Shown here: piece by piece, positions 1 through 6,101 of the stretch
Layout of the letters: each line of letters opens with the position of its first letter
How positions within the stretch are numbered: the stretch's first letter is position 1
Notes under the pieces: generated by a model
Seen by the model: the letters and a program-made list of their open reading frames with translations, nothing else
Told to the model about the DNA's origin: nothing
The model's database searches: none
Made by a program: the position numbers and the translations under genes
DNA from: an uncultured Eubacteriaceae bacterium
Lineage (GTDB): Bacteria; Bacillota; Clostridia; Lachnospirales; CAG-274
DNA length: 8,854 bases
Assembly (NCBI GenBank): GCA_947565475.1
Contig: CANOGI010000077.1
Location: forward strand, 1 to 8,854
Direction: 5' to 3'

Positions 1-1310
1 AAAACATCGGGCATTTGCTCAAAATGCTCGGCAAATCCCTCATAACAATTAACATATTTTTTCCATTCATCGTTTCCGTAAACCTTAAAATCAAAGTACT
101 TCTCAAATTCTTTAGCAAAACGTGACCTTTCTATATAAATCTGTTCACGGTCTATTAAAAAAGCCATTATCTCTTTAAGAGGAATATGAACTATTAAATC
201 CCTGTCTATTATCTCAAGCCCTGACTCTCTTAATATTTTCTCGCTGAGTTTGTCTGTAACAAGCTCTTTCACAATATATTTATCTATACATTTACTTTGT
301 TTTTCTATTATTTCCTTAATTTCCGAAACAGTTTCCTCACTTAGCTCAGACAGCAAATCTTTTCTTATCTCACTTACTGTCAGCCCTCCCACAAAAGATA
401 CATCGGCTATAAAATTATTTTTTTGTATTTTTTTCTTTATTCTTGTCGTATTAACAGCCACCGGCATATGAAAAACATTTTTAAGGCCCCGTTCTCTTAA
501 ATAATTAGCTACCGCTCTTTCAAACACAAAAATAAATTCCTTATTATTATCGGGTTTTTCATAATATAACGGATAACACGGCGTATCAACAGTCAGTGAT
601 ATATAATATATATTTAAAGCTTTACTTATATGAGAAATATAGGGATTATAATTTACTGAAAATAATATATCCGCTCCCATATCGGCGAGACACTTCTCCA
701 AAACGCTTGTACTTTTAAAATCATACAAATCCAAAGCGGAGACATCAAAACCTAAATTGGAAAAAGCGTCCATACAATCGTTAGCTATAGTAATATGCTT
801 AAAACACACAACCTTTTTATTATGTTTTATAATATTATTTATTTTACAAAAATCAATGACGGCTTTAAAAAACTCAAAATTAAAAGAAATAATCCTCTCC
901 AGAATATAAAAATTAAAATTTACTCCAAAATCAAATTTTTTATACTCATCCCCAAACAAAAATTTAACTCTGCTATCACTTAAAATCGAGCTAAGCTCAG
1001 TTTCTTCTTTTATAACATTATAAAAAGACCTATCATAATCAATAACATAAATCGTTCCTTTTGTCTTTTCCAAAATCTCAGATATTTCATAACCAAGACC
1101 AAGTCCCAGTACTATGTAATCAGTATCATAAATTTTTTGGTTTATTAAACTTTTCTTAGGATAATATTTTGAGTATAAATATATTTTTTTATCTCCTTTT
1201 ATAACCTTACAGGTAAAGTTGTTATCCTTAGCTCTCTCAAGAATAATATTAAATCCCTCAACTGGATTCTCATCTATGTCTTCTTCCGTCGCTTTTTCAA
1301 ACATAGCCAT
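1..1310 (-). CDS. CgeB-type glycosyltransferase with DUF3880 region (3' end cut by window edge)
   Basis: An open frame of 436 codons without a stop runs from ATG at 1310 off the left edge. AGGAG at 1321-1325 lies 10 nt upstream of the ATG. The N-terminal part has a Rossmann-like GLGLGY motif near residues 69-74, followed by VIDYD at 89-93, resembling the nucleotide-binding fold of MAF/DUF115-type proteins. Residues about 213-285 (DILFSVNYNPYISHI, then SLTVDTPCYPLYY) look like DUF3880, a domain that normally precedes a CgeB-like Glyco_trans_1 C-terminus. That C-terminus begins here (RFAKEFEKYFDFKVYGND) but lies mostly outside the window. The family is thought to glycosylate cell-surface or flagellar targets; donor and acceptor cannot be read from the sequence. 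No signal peptide or membrane segment is visible, so a cytoplasmic enzyme is likely. A decayed copy of its C-terminal half lies directly upstream at 1442-1950. The family call is fairly secure; the biological role is inference. Confidence 0.8.
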   Translation of the reverse strand, partial: MAMFEKATEEDIDENPVEGFNIILERAKDNNFTCKVIKGDKKIYLYSKYYPKKSLINQKIYDTDYIVLGLGLGYEISEILEKTKGTIYVIDYDRSFYNVIKEETELSSILSDSRVKFLFGDEYKKFDFGVNFNFYILERIISFNFEFFKAVIDFCKINNIIKHNKKVVCFKHITIANDCMDAFSNLGFDVSALDLYDFKSTSVLEKCLADMGADILFSVNYNPYISHISKALNIYYISLTVDTPCYPLYYEKPDNNKEFIFVFERAVANYLRERGLKNVFHMPVAVNTTRIKKKIQKNNFIADVSFVGGLTVSEIRKDLLSELSEETVSEIKEIIEKQSKCIDKYIVKELVTDKLSEKILRESGLEIIDRDLIVHIPLKEIMAFLIDREQIYIERSRFAKEFEKYFDFKVYGNDEWKKYVNCYEGFAEHFEQMPDV

Positions 1311-1441
1311 ATATTTAACACTCCTATAAATTATTTTTTATACTTTTCGTTAGAGCGCAATTTTCAAATACACTATAAACTTATTAGTGAAATCAATTTC
1401 CCTCAAAATAACAATTACGTCTTTTTAAATTTATTTTTTAT

Positions 1442-1950
1442 TTACCCAAATATAATTTTAAGCATTTCTTTTATTCTGTCCTCGTAAGTATGAAACTTTT
1501 TAACTTTATTATAAGCCCTTTCAATCATTTTATATCTAAGCTCATCATTCCTCAAATAGTACCCGTAAGCTCAACCGCTTCTTCCATACTATAAAAAACA
1601 GCTATATCGACCCTATCATCAAAATATTCAACAAGCTCCTCTTTATAATTTGAAAGTAAAAATCCCCACGAACCCAAAATATCAAACACCCTCATTGGAA
1701 GTCCTGACTAAACATATGTTCTCACAATATTAAGATTAATTTTAGAACGGTTAAAAATATCGGGCATCTGATTAAAATGCTCGGCAACCCCCTCATAACA
1801 ATTAACATACTTTTTCCATTCATCATTTCCATAAACTTTAAAATCAAAACACTTTTCAAATTCTTTTGCGAAAGTAGCTCTCTCAATATAGTCAACTGCC
1901 CAATAAGCAATTTGCAAGCCATGCAAATAAAATGTTTTTTGCTTCTTTTA
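1442..1950 (-). pseudogene. Decayed C-terminal remnant of a CgeB-type glycosyltransferase
   Basis: Minus-strand translation gives YIERATFAKEFEKCF, VYGNDEWKKYVNCYEG and NLNIVRTYV, then an in-frame TAG (1708-1710). After the stop the same frame continues as SGLPMRVFDILGSWGFLLSN up to EEAVELTG. A one-base deletion near 1560-1565 shifts the frame to YYLRNDELRYKMIERAYNK and HTYEDRIKEMLKIIFG, ending at TAA 1442-1444. This is the typical C-terminal half of the Glyco_trans_1_2/CgeB fold. The N-terminal part (Rossmann and DUF3880 regions) is absent: homology fades near 1930 and an in-frame TAA sits at 1948-1950. There is no ribosome binding site. One nonsense codon, one frameshift and a 5' deletion make this a clear pseudogene. 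It is closely related to the intact gene next to it and probably arose by tandem duplication. Confidence 0.85.
1754..1890 (-). repeat. Degenerate direct repeat of window positions 1-137
   Basis: Positions 1754-1890 align without gaps to 1-137 with 115 of 137 identical bases (84%, hand count). Both encode the FAKEFEKxFDFKVYGND region of the glycosyltransferase family, one in the intact gene and one in the pseudogene. The repeat probably continues past the left edge, because the intact gene's remaining C-terminus is not in the window. Confidence 0.85.
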
Positions 1951-2197
1951 AATTTTATTGACTATAAATATCATAAAGCATCCTTTATAACAGTAAAAAT
2001 ACTTATGTATGTTTTTAACATATTATATATGTAAATTATAAAATAATTCATCAATTTTGTCAAACAACAATTAAATCTTACCCTTTTTCCATCTGCGTTT
2101 ACAAACATACACTATAAGATATTTTAACAGAACAAAAAAACAAACAGCAATCGTAAACAATTATCAAAATGAACCTTAAATTGTTGATTTATTAAAA

Positions 2198-2707
2198 TTA
2201 CGAATAGACAACGTAACGAAAATGAGGCATATCCACACCTCGATAATGTTTCGTCCAACTATCAGCCACAACCATGCCATTTCTTACAGCCACATTCTGA
2301 GAGGCAATATTCGTATCTCTGATAATGGAACAAACCTCATCAGCGTTTAATATATCAAAAGCGTATTTTTTGCACGCTTTAGCGGCTTCTATAGCATAAC
2401 CTTTATGCCAATATCGCCGTTGAAAAATATAGCCTATCTCAAGAACTTCCCTATCTTTCCACTGCTGCATAGTAAGTCCACATTGTCCAATAAGTTCATC
2501 TGTTTCTTTTAGAATAACCGCCCATAAACCAAATCCCCATTTTTGATAACGAAAAATTTGTCTATCAAGCCACTCATGTACTTCTATATCGCTAAAAGCT
2601 CCCTCATAAGCATACATTGTTTTTTCATCTCGCAATATCTCACATAAAGATTTAAAATCTGTTTGATTCAACTCTCGTAAATACAATCTTTCTGTTTCAA
2701 GTATCAT
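2198..2707 (-). CDS. GNAT family N-acetyltransferase (RimJ/RimL-like)
   Basis: This is a complete 169-residue protein that starts at ATG 2707, with AAGGTG at 2715-2720 seven nt upstream, and ends in TAA. The N-terminus LETERLYLREL is the hallmark opening of the Acetyltransf_3 (RimJ/RimL) branch of GNAT enzymes. The acetyl-CoA pyrophosphate-binding region is QRRYWHKGYAIEAAKA (about residues 96-111), where the usual Q/R-x-x-G-x-G/A loop appears as HKGYA. NIASQNVAVRNGM (133-145) matches the conserved strand-helix near the C-terminus. Members transfer acetyl groups from acetyl-CoA to N-terminal or small-molecule amines in the cytoplasm; the substrate here cannot be told. It has its own candidate promoter and no link to corrinoid synthesis is apparent, so it is probably an independent gene. 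Confidence 0.9.
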   Translation of the reverse strand: MILETERLYLRELNQTDFKSLCEILRDEKTMYAYEGAFSDIEVHEWLDRQIFRYQKWGFGLWAVILKETDELIGQCGLTMQQWKDREVLEIGYIFQRRYWHKGYAIEAAKACKKYAFDILNADEVCSIIRDTNIASQNVAVRNGMVVADSWTKHYRGVDMPHFRYVVYS

Positions 2708-2746
2708 ATTTTATCACCTTATAAAATTTTGAGTTTGTTAGTCTTA

Positions 2747-2776
2747 ATTATATCATCAAGCATTCTCCAAATTCAA
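2747..2776 (-). promoter_or_regulatory. Candidate sigma-A promoter for the GNAT gene
   Basis: Reading the minus strand, TTGAAT (2771-2776) is followed after 18 bp by a perfect TATAAT (2747-2752), about 40 nt upstream of the GNAT start codon. The -35 box matches the consensus at 4 of 6 positions. In DNA this AT-rich, TATAAT-like strings arise by chance, so the call is moderate. Confidence 0.45.
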
Positions 2777-2859
2777 TATAAATTAACAAAATCGGCGGAA
2801 TTTTAAAACCAAAATCAGAAAAAATTAAAGATTGTTTAAATTTTAGAGGAAAAATATGT

Positions 2860-2881
2860 ATTATAAAATATGCTTTATAAT
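2860..2881 (-). terminator. Weak hairpin downstream of cobC, possible terminator
   Basis: ATTATAAA (2860-2867) and TTTATAAT (2874-2881) form a perfect 8-bp stem with a 6-nt loop, starting 14 nt after the cobC stop. In the direction of transcription the stem is followed by ACATATTTTTCC. The stem is all A/T and the T-run is offset by 4 nt, so it would be a poor intrinsic terminator. Confidence 0.3.
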
Positions 2882-2894
2882 AATTTTAAATATA

Positions 2895-3458
2895 TCACAA
2901 ATCTTTTAAGGAAACACCAGCCTCATTTTCTAAAACCTCAAACTCTAAATATTCCCCATTCTCTATTTTCCAGTCAAAAAAAGATTTTTTTTCATAATAA
3001 AACTTTTCAAGTATAGCCATAATCGTACCGCCATGTACAACAAAAGCCACACTTTCCGCCTTATTGCTAAATATAATTTTCTCAAAACACTTTACACACC
3101 TCATACGAAACTCAAAATAACCCTCACCGCCTGGAAATCCTATTTTTCCTCCGCTTTCAAGCCACTTTAAATATTCGCCGTTATTTTTAAGCTCCTCATA
3201 ATTTTTATTCTCAAAATCCCCAAAATCACACTCTCTCAAATCATCATATATCTCAAATCTGTCACCATATATGATTTTTGCCGTCTCAACACATCTTCTC
3301 ATAGGACTTGATACAATACGCTCAGATTTTGGATATTCGCTTTTAAAATATTGTATTTCATAAATCCCCTCATCCGATAATCCCTCATTAGTAGAACCTA
3401 TATATCTTCTCTCAATATTTCCTTTTGTTTTTCCATGTCTTATAAGAATAACTCTCAA
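2895..3458 (-). CDS. cobC: Histidine phosphatase, probable alpha-ribazole phosphatase
   Basis: This complete 187-residue protein starts at TTG 3458, with AAGGTG at 3467-3472 eight nt upstream; no better ATG is available. It belongs to the phosphoglycerate-mutase-like histidine phosphatase superfamily. The phospho-accepting histidine is in IRHGKT (residues 6-11, His8). SSPMRRCVETA (50-60) carries the second phosphate-binding arginine, the acid/base glutamate is in LRECDFGDFE (Glu76), and the second histidine is His142 in VVHGG. Length and the ECDFGDFEN segment fit CobC, which dephosphorylates alpha-ribazole 5'-phosphate (or the adenosylcobalamin phosphate) in nucleotide-loop assembly. Motifs alone do not separate CobC from other small phosphatases of this superfamily. 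The assignment rests on its position just downstream of cobT, whose product is the substrate. It may have its own promoter in the 203-bp gap between the two. Confidence 0.8.
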   Translation of the reverse strand: MRVILIRHGKTKGNIERRYIGSTNEGLSDEGIYEIQYFKSEYPKSERIVSSPMRRCVETAKIIYGDRFEIYDDLRECDFGDFENKNYEELKNNGEYLKWLESGGKIGFPGGEGYFEFRMRCVKCFEKIIFSNKAESVAFVVHGGTIMAILEKFYYEKKSFFDWKIENGEYLEFEVLENEAGVSLKDL

Positions 3459-3506
3459 TTTATCTCACCTTTAAACTATTATAAATAACATACGCTTTTA
3501 AAACAC

Positions 3507-3535
3507 ATTATACTTTGTTGTTTTCCAAGAAAATA
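3507..3535 (-). promoter_or_regulatory. Weak candidate promoter upstream of cobC
   Basis: On the minus strand a perfect TATAAT (3507-3512) lies about 50 nt before the cobC start. At 17 bp spacing the -35 position is TATTTT (3530-3535), a poor match to TTGACA. The -10 may be fortuitous in an AT-rich gap. Confidence 0.25.
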
Positions 3536-3661
3536 ACGTGTTTTTAAAAAATAAAATTTTTAATGACACGATATTGGAAACTTTAAATTTAAAAGATTAT
3601 TTTTAATATTTTTTATACGCTATTTTCTTAAACTTATTTATCAGACCAATTAAGTAACCTA

Positions 3662-3904
3662 TTATTCCAGTATGTGATAAGTCTCGTCTCCATTCCAATT
3701 TTGAAAAGTATGCATTTGAGAATATACGCCATAAGCCATATCCAAAAGAGGAAAAAGAGCGACAGCCCCCGTTCCTTCCCCAAGGCACATATCCGCCGTT
3801 ATAACGGGAGAAAGCCCAAGCTTTGAAAGAACAAGCTTTCCCGCGGGTTCTTTGGAGACATGGGAGGCTATAATATAATCTTTTATCTTAGGACAAATTC
3901 TCAC
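3662..3904 (-). CDS. C-terminal CobT piece downstream of the internal stop (alternative GTG start)
   Basis: If translated separately from GTG 3904, this stretch would give an 80-residue polypeptide with the ICPKIKDYIIASH strand-helix and the LGEGTGA active-site loop of CobT. The bases upstream (CGATAAGCGCTGTTTAAGCT) show no convincing ribosome binding site, so efficient reinitiation is doubtful. A functional split enzyme would need both pieces to associate, for which there is no evidence here. It is most likely the untranslated 3' part of a nonsense-mutated cobT. Confidence 0.3.
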   Translation of the reverse strand: MRICPKIKDYIIASHVSKEPAGKLVLSKLGLSPVITADMCLGEGTGAVALFPLLDMAYGVYSQMHTFQNWNGDETYHILE

Positions 3905-4723
3905 AGCTTAAACAGCGCTTATCGCTGAAATAAACCCATCAATTACAATAGGAATACGACACGCCCCTCCGCCGATAAAAACACCCGCAAGTCCAGCTAT
4001 ATCAAACCCTCCAATTTTTGAGATCACGTCTATAGAGTCATTTTTATCAGGTTTATTTATATCAATAGCCTTTTTGACAACTCCTATTTTCTTTCTCAAA
4101 CCCTCCTTTGTAAGTCCCGCTCCTCTTCCCGTAACCTCCTCGGCTTGCAAGTCAAAAAGACAAGACATTATAGCGCTGCTGGTCGTCGTATTGCCTATAC
4201 CCATTTCACCAGTAGCGATAATATCATAGCCTTTATCTCTAAGCTCAATAACCTTGTTTATACCAACCTCAATGGCGGAAACGGCCTGTCCTCTTGTCAT
4301 AGCCGCTCCCTTGGCGATATTATTCGTACCATACGCCACCTTTATTCTTTTATCCGTAACTCCTTTTACGTCAACAGCGACACCAATATCAACAGGAACC
4401 ACATCGACGCCCGCCGTCTTAGACATAATACAAGCGCTTGTAAGTCCCCTTGAGAAATTTTCCGTAACAACCGCCGTAACCTCCTGCCCTGTTTGAGTGA
4501 CACCTTCCTCCACAACCCCATTATCAGCGCACATAACAATAAGAGCTTTCCTTTCAATACTATATAGTGAATCCCCTTTTATTCCCGAAATCTTTGTAAT
4601 AATATCTTCTAATTTTCCAAGGCTAAATAATGGTTTAGCTATGGAAAGCCATTGTTTTCTTGTTTTTTCCATAGCCCTTTCATCTATGTCGCCAATTTTC
4701 TCAATCGCCTCAAAAAGTTTCAT
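3662..4723 (-). pseudogene. cobT: Nicotinate-nucleotide:dimethylbenzimidazole phosphoribosyltransferase, interrupted by an in-frame TAA
   Basis: CobT transfers phosphoribose from nicotinate mononucleotide to the lower-ligand base, giving alpha-ribazole phosphate for the cobamide nucleotide loop. The true start is ATG 4723: GGAGG (4732-4736) lies 8 nt upstream, whereas the earlier TTG at 4738 overlaps that site. The first 271 codons contain CADNGVVEEGVTQTGQEVT (base-binding region), GEMGIGNTTTSSA, GRGAGL and VIDGFISAISAV, all characteristic of CobT. TAA at 3908-3910 then stops the frame. The SAME frame continues as AVRICPKIKDYIIASHVS and ends after CLGEGTGAVALFPLLDMA at TAA 3662-3664. The combined length (about 353 codons) matches a normal CobT (356 in Salmonella), so this is a point nonsense change, not a frameshift or deletion. 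The LGEGTGA motif beyond the stop holds the catalytic glutamate (Glu317 in Salmonella), here codon 3776-3778. The upstream product should therefore be inactive unless the stop is read through or is a sequence error. Confidence 0.85.
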
Positions 4724-4743
4724 AAAATTTTCCTCCAAGTCAA

Positions 4744-4757
4744 AACATAGCTATGTT
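4744..4757. promoter_or_regulatory. 14-bp perfect palindrome in the cobT leader, possible operator
   Basis: AACATAGCTATGTT is a perfect palindrome lying between the candidate cobT -10 box and the ribosome binding site, roughly at +4 to +17 of the predicted transcript. Such a position suits a repressor site. With no spacer it would be a poor RNA hairpin. No regulator for it is visible in the window. Confidence 0.3.
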
Positions 4758-4767
4758 GTTATAGTTC

Positions 4768-4797
4768 ATTACAGCGATTTCATTTAAAGTGTGTCAA
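4768..4797 (-). promoter_or_regulatory. Candidate sigma-A promoter for cobT
   Basis: The minus strand reads a perfect TTGACA (4792-4797), 18 bp of spacer and TGTAAT (4768-4773, 5 of 6 consensus). The predicted start of transcription is near 4761, leaving a leader of about 38 nt before ATG 4723. This is the best promoter-like sequence in the window. It implies that cobT, and perhaps cobC, can be transcribed independently of the upstream cobQ-hemB-cobO genes. Confidence 0.55.
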
Positions 4798-5078
4798 AAA
4801 AAAACATCTTAATTATTGCGTACATATAACAACATTACTAAAAGTTTAAACACCTTTTAATACTAATCTTTTTTTTAATACTGGATAAAATTATATAAGA
4901 ACAAAAAAATATTTTACAGTCGCGTCGCTGTTTCAGAGTTATGAGTTTTTCTTTTTAAACACCTAAACCGTAAAAAAAATTATAATACAATCCATAAAAT
5001 TTTAAGTAAAATAAATTTTTATCTGCCACCATATGTATTATATCCGCTCTTTTAAGAAAGCACCGCACAAAGAGGAAC

Positions 5079-5288
5079 TATAGTCAAATCACTTGAAAAT
5101 CCGAACAAGTTCGGCGGCTAAAAATCCTTTTTACTGTGTCATCGTCAGTCGGCGTAGGCTTTCGACTACGCTCTCCTTCCCAGGACGCGTGGGCGAGCGG
5201 TAAAGCGAAGCTTTACGACCAGCCTTTTCCTTGTAAAAACAATTTTTATCTCGCCTCCTTTTGTTCCTTTTCAAGTGATTTGACTATA
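5079..5288. repeat. 210-bp element bounded by perfect 21-bp inverted repeats (MITE-like or structured RNA)
   Basis: The left arm at 5079-5099 (TATAGTCAAATCACTTGAAA and one more A) is the exact reverse complement of the right arm at 5268-5288. Each outer end is TA, as expected if a TA target had been duplicated. The 168 bp between contain further hairpins: CCGAAC/GTTCGG (5101-5114), ACTG/CAGT (around 5133-5149), GCGTAG/CTACGC (5152-5171) and GTAAAGC/GCTTTAC (5200-5216, 3-nt loop). The interior is much richer in G+C than the surroundings. No transposase or credible coding frame is present. This architecture fits a non-autonomous miniature inverted-repeat element or another dispersed intergenic repeat. 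A multibranched RNA closed by the 21-bp stem is the other reading. The inverted repeat is certain; the nature of the element is inference. Confidence 0.6.
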
Positions 5289-5340
5289 AAAATAATCTTA
5301 CGAAAAAATACGCTCCTAACGAAAAAGCGTTTTAGTTTAA

Positions 5341-5359
5341 GTGGGATTAAAAATCCCAC
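5341..5359. repeat. Perfect 8-bp stem-loop, GTGGGATT/AATCCCAC
   Basis: GTGGGATT (5341-5348), loop AAA and AATCCCAC (5352-5359) form a strong hairpin, extendable by AAG/CTT with one bulged base. It sits in the hairpin-rich G+C island outside the 21-bp inverted repeat. No T-run follows closely on either strand, so it is not a standard terminator. Confidence 0.6.
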
Positions 5360-5377
5360 ACTTCCGCTAAATAGGCG

Positions 5378-5425
5378 CCGCAAAGATGTGCGGGCGGCTT
5401 TTAGCCTACTTTTGCGCGGCAAAAG
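5378..5425. repeat. Cluster of short perfect hairpins
   Basis: Three adjacent inverted repeats occur: CCGCA/TGCGG (5378-5393, 6-nt loop), GGC/GCC around TTTTA (5396-5406), and CTTTTGC/GCAAAAG (5409-5425, 3-nt loop). A 7-bp pair CACTGAC (5427-5433) and GTCAGTG (5474-5480) lies just beyond. They continue the secondary-structure-rich island started by the 210-bp element. Confidence 0.55.
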
Positions 5426-5570
5426 CACTGACTACTCGCCCGCTCCCGCTAAAATTATTTTTATTTTTAATTTGTCAGTGTTTCCTTAAATGAGCTTAGT
5501 ATTAGAACCTTAAATAAAGCCGAAAACCCTTTTATTTAATTATAGGTATTTCATAAAATTCCTATCTCGT

Positions 5571-6101
5571 TTATTTCTCAATCATCTTCCTTGACCCTAT
5601 ACCTCTGTCAAAAGGATGTTTTATTTTAATTATATCAGATACATAATCGGCAATATCGAAAAGTTTTCTATCAGGTTTCCTTCCCGTAAGAACAACCTCA
5701 AGCCCAAAAGGTTTATTATTAAGAAACTCAAGCGTTCTTTCCAAAGATATATAATTATTGTTTATAGCGTTAATAGCCTCATCAAGTATAAGCAAGTCAA
5801 ACTCTTCATTATTAACTCTGTTTATTATATCATCAAACTGTTTTGTATAATAAATTTTAGCCTCTCTTCTCTCCTCATCTGTCATATCTCTGGTGAACTT
5901 TGTTTTTTTATATCCGTCTATAACCTCAACACCGTTAATTTTTTTAATAACATCAATCTCTCCGCTCGAACCGTCTTTCATAAACTGATAAAATAAAACT
6001 TTTCCCCCACCGCCGGCACACCTAACGCAAAGACCGACCGCCGCTGTTGTTTTTCCCTTACCATCACCAAAATAAATATGAATAAGCCCTTTACAGTCCA
6101 A
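5571..6101 (-). CDS. cobO: Cob(I)yrinic acid a,c-diamide / cob(I)alamin adenosyltransferase
   Basis: This complete 176-residue protein starts at TTG 6101, with GGGAGG (6111-6116) nine nt upstream, and ends in TAA. It is the CobA/CobO/BtuR type of corrinoid adenosyltransferase, which transfers the 5'-deoxyadenosyl group of ATP to the reduced cobalt in the cytoplasm. The P-loop FGDGKGKTTAA (residues 11-21) binds ATP in the way typical of this family. FDLLILDEAINAIN (about 101-114) is the Walker-B-like segment, and TGRKPDRKLFDIADYVSDI and KHPFDRGIGSRKMIEK are the conserved closing motifs. Length is within the family's usual 170-200 residues, and nothing looks damaged. The symbol follows the usual naming in de novo cobalamin operons; cobA and btuR are equivalents. 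It is separated from hemB by 323 bp of hairpin-rich sequence, and two strong hairpins precede its ribosome binding site. Confidence 0.93.
   Translation of the reverse strand: MDCKGLIHIYFGDGKGKTTAAVGLCVRCAGGGGKVLFYQFMKDGSSGEIDVIKKINGVEVIDGYKKTKFTRDMTDEERREAKIYYTKQFDDIINRVNNEEFDLLILDEAINAINNNYISLERTLEFLNNKPFGLEVVLTGRKPDRKLFDIADYVSDIIKIKHPFDRGIGSRKMIEK

Larger units (their letters stand above)
4739..5570. other. 832-bp gene-free stretch between cobO and cobT
   Basis: Positions 4739-4800 hold the cobT promoter and a palindrome. From 4801 to 5078 the DNA is very AT-rich and shows nothing recognisable. From 5079 to about 5480 it becomes G+C-rich (55% over 5101-5220 against 25% over 4741-4860, hand counts) and dense in hairpins. 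5481-5570 is AT-rich again; next to the cobO stop is an imperfect hairpin (ATAGG 5542-5546 with CCTAT 5561-5565 and an inner 4-bp stem) without a T-run. Open frames here (5136-5489 plus, 5246-5428 minus) have no ribosome binding site or recognisable domain and are treated as chance. Confidence 0.75.

Noticed and set aside
250..983. Plus-strand open frames at 250-471 and 795-983
   Set aside because: They lie antisense to the uninterrupted glycosyltransferase frame and have no features of their own.
4738..4738. TTG at 4738 as the cobT start
   Set aside because: It overlaps the GGAGG sequence that is properly placed for ATG 4723, where CobT homology also begins.
4145..4787. Plus-strand open frames opposite cobT (4145-4453, 4254-4496, 4497-4787)
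   Set aside because: They are antisense shadows of the clearly coding cobT frame.
5177..5222. tRNA-like stretch containing GGGCGAGCGGTAAAGC, resembling a D-arm
   Set aside because: No matching acceptor stem, anticodon arm or T-arm (GTTCRANYC) could be placed around it.
5246..5428. 60-codon minus-strand open frame in the same gap
   Set aside because: Overlaps the right inverted-repeat arm and hairpins, has a K/R-rich translation without a domain, and no ribosome binding site.
5136..5489. 117-codon plus-strand open frame in the cobO-cobT gap
   Set aside because: No ribosome binding site, no recognisable domain, low-complexity basic/serine-rich translation, opposite strand to all genes, and it runs through several hairpins. 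It is most likely a chance frame in a repeat.
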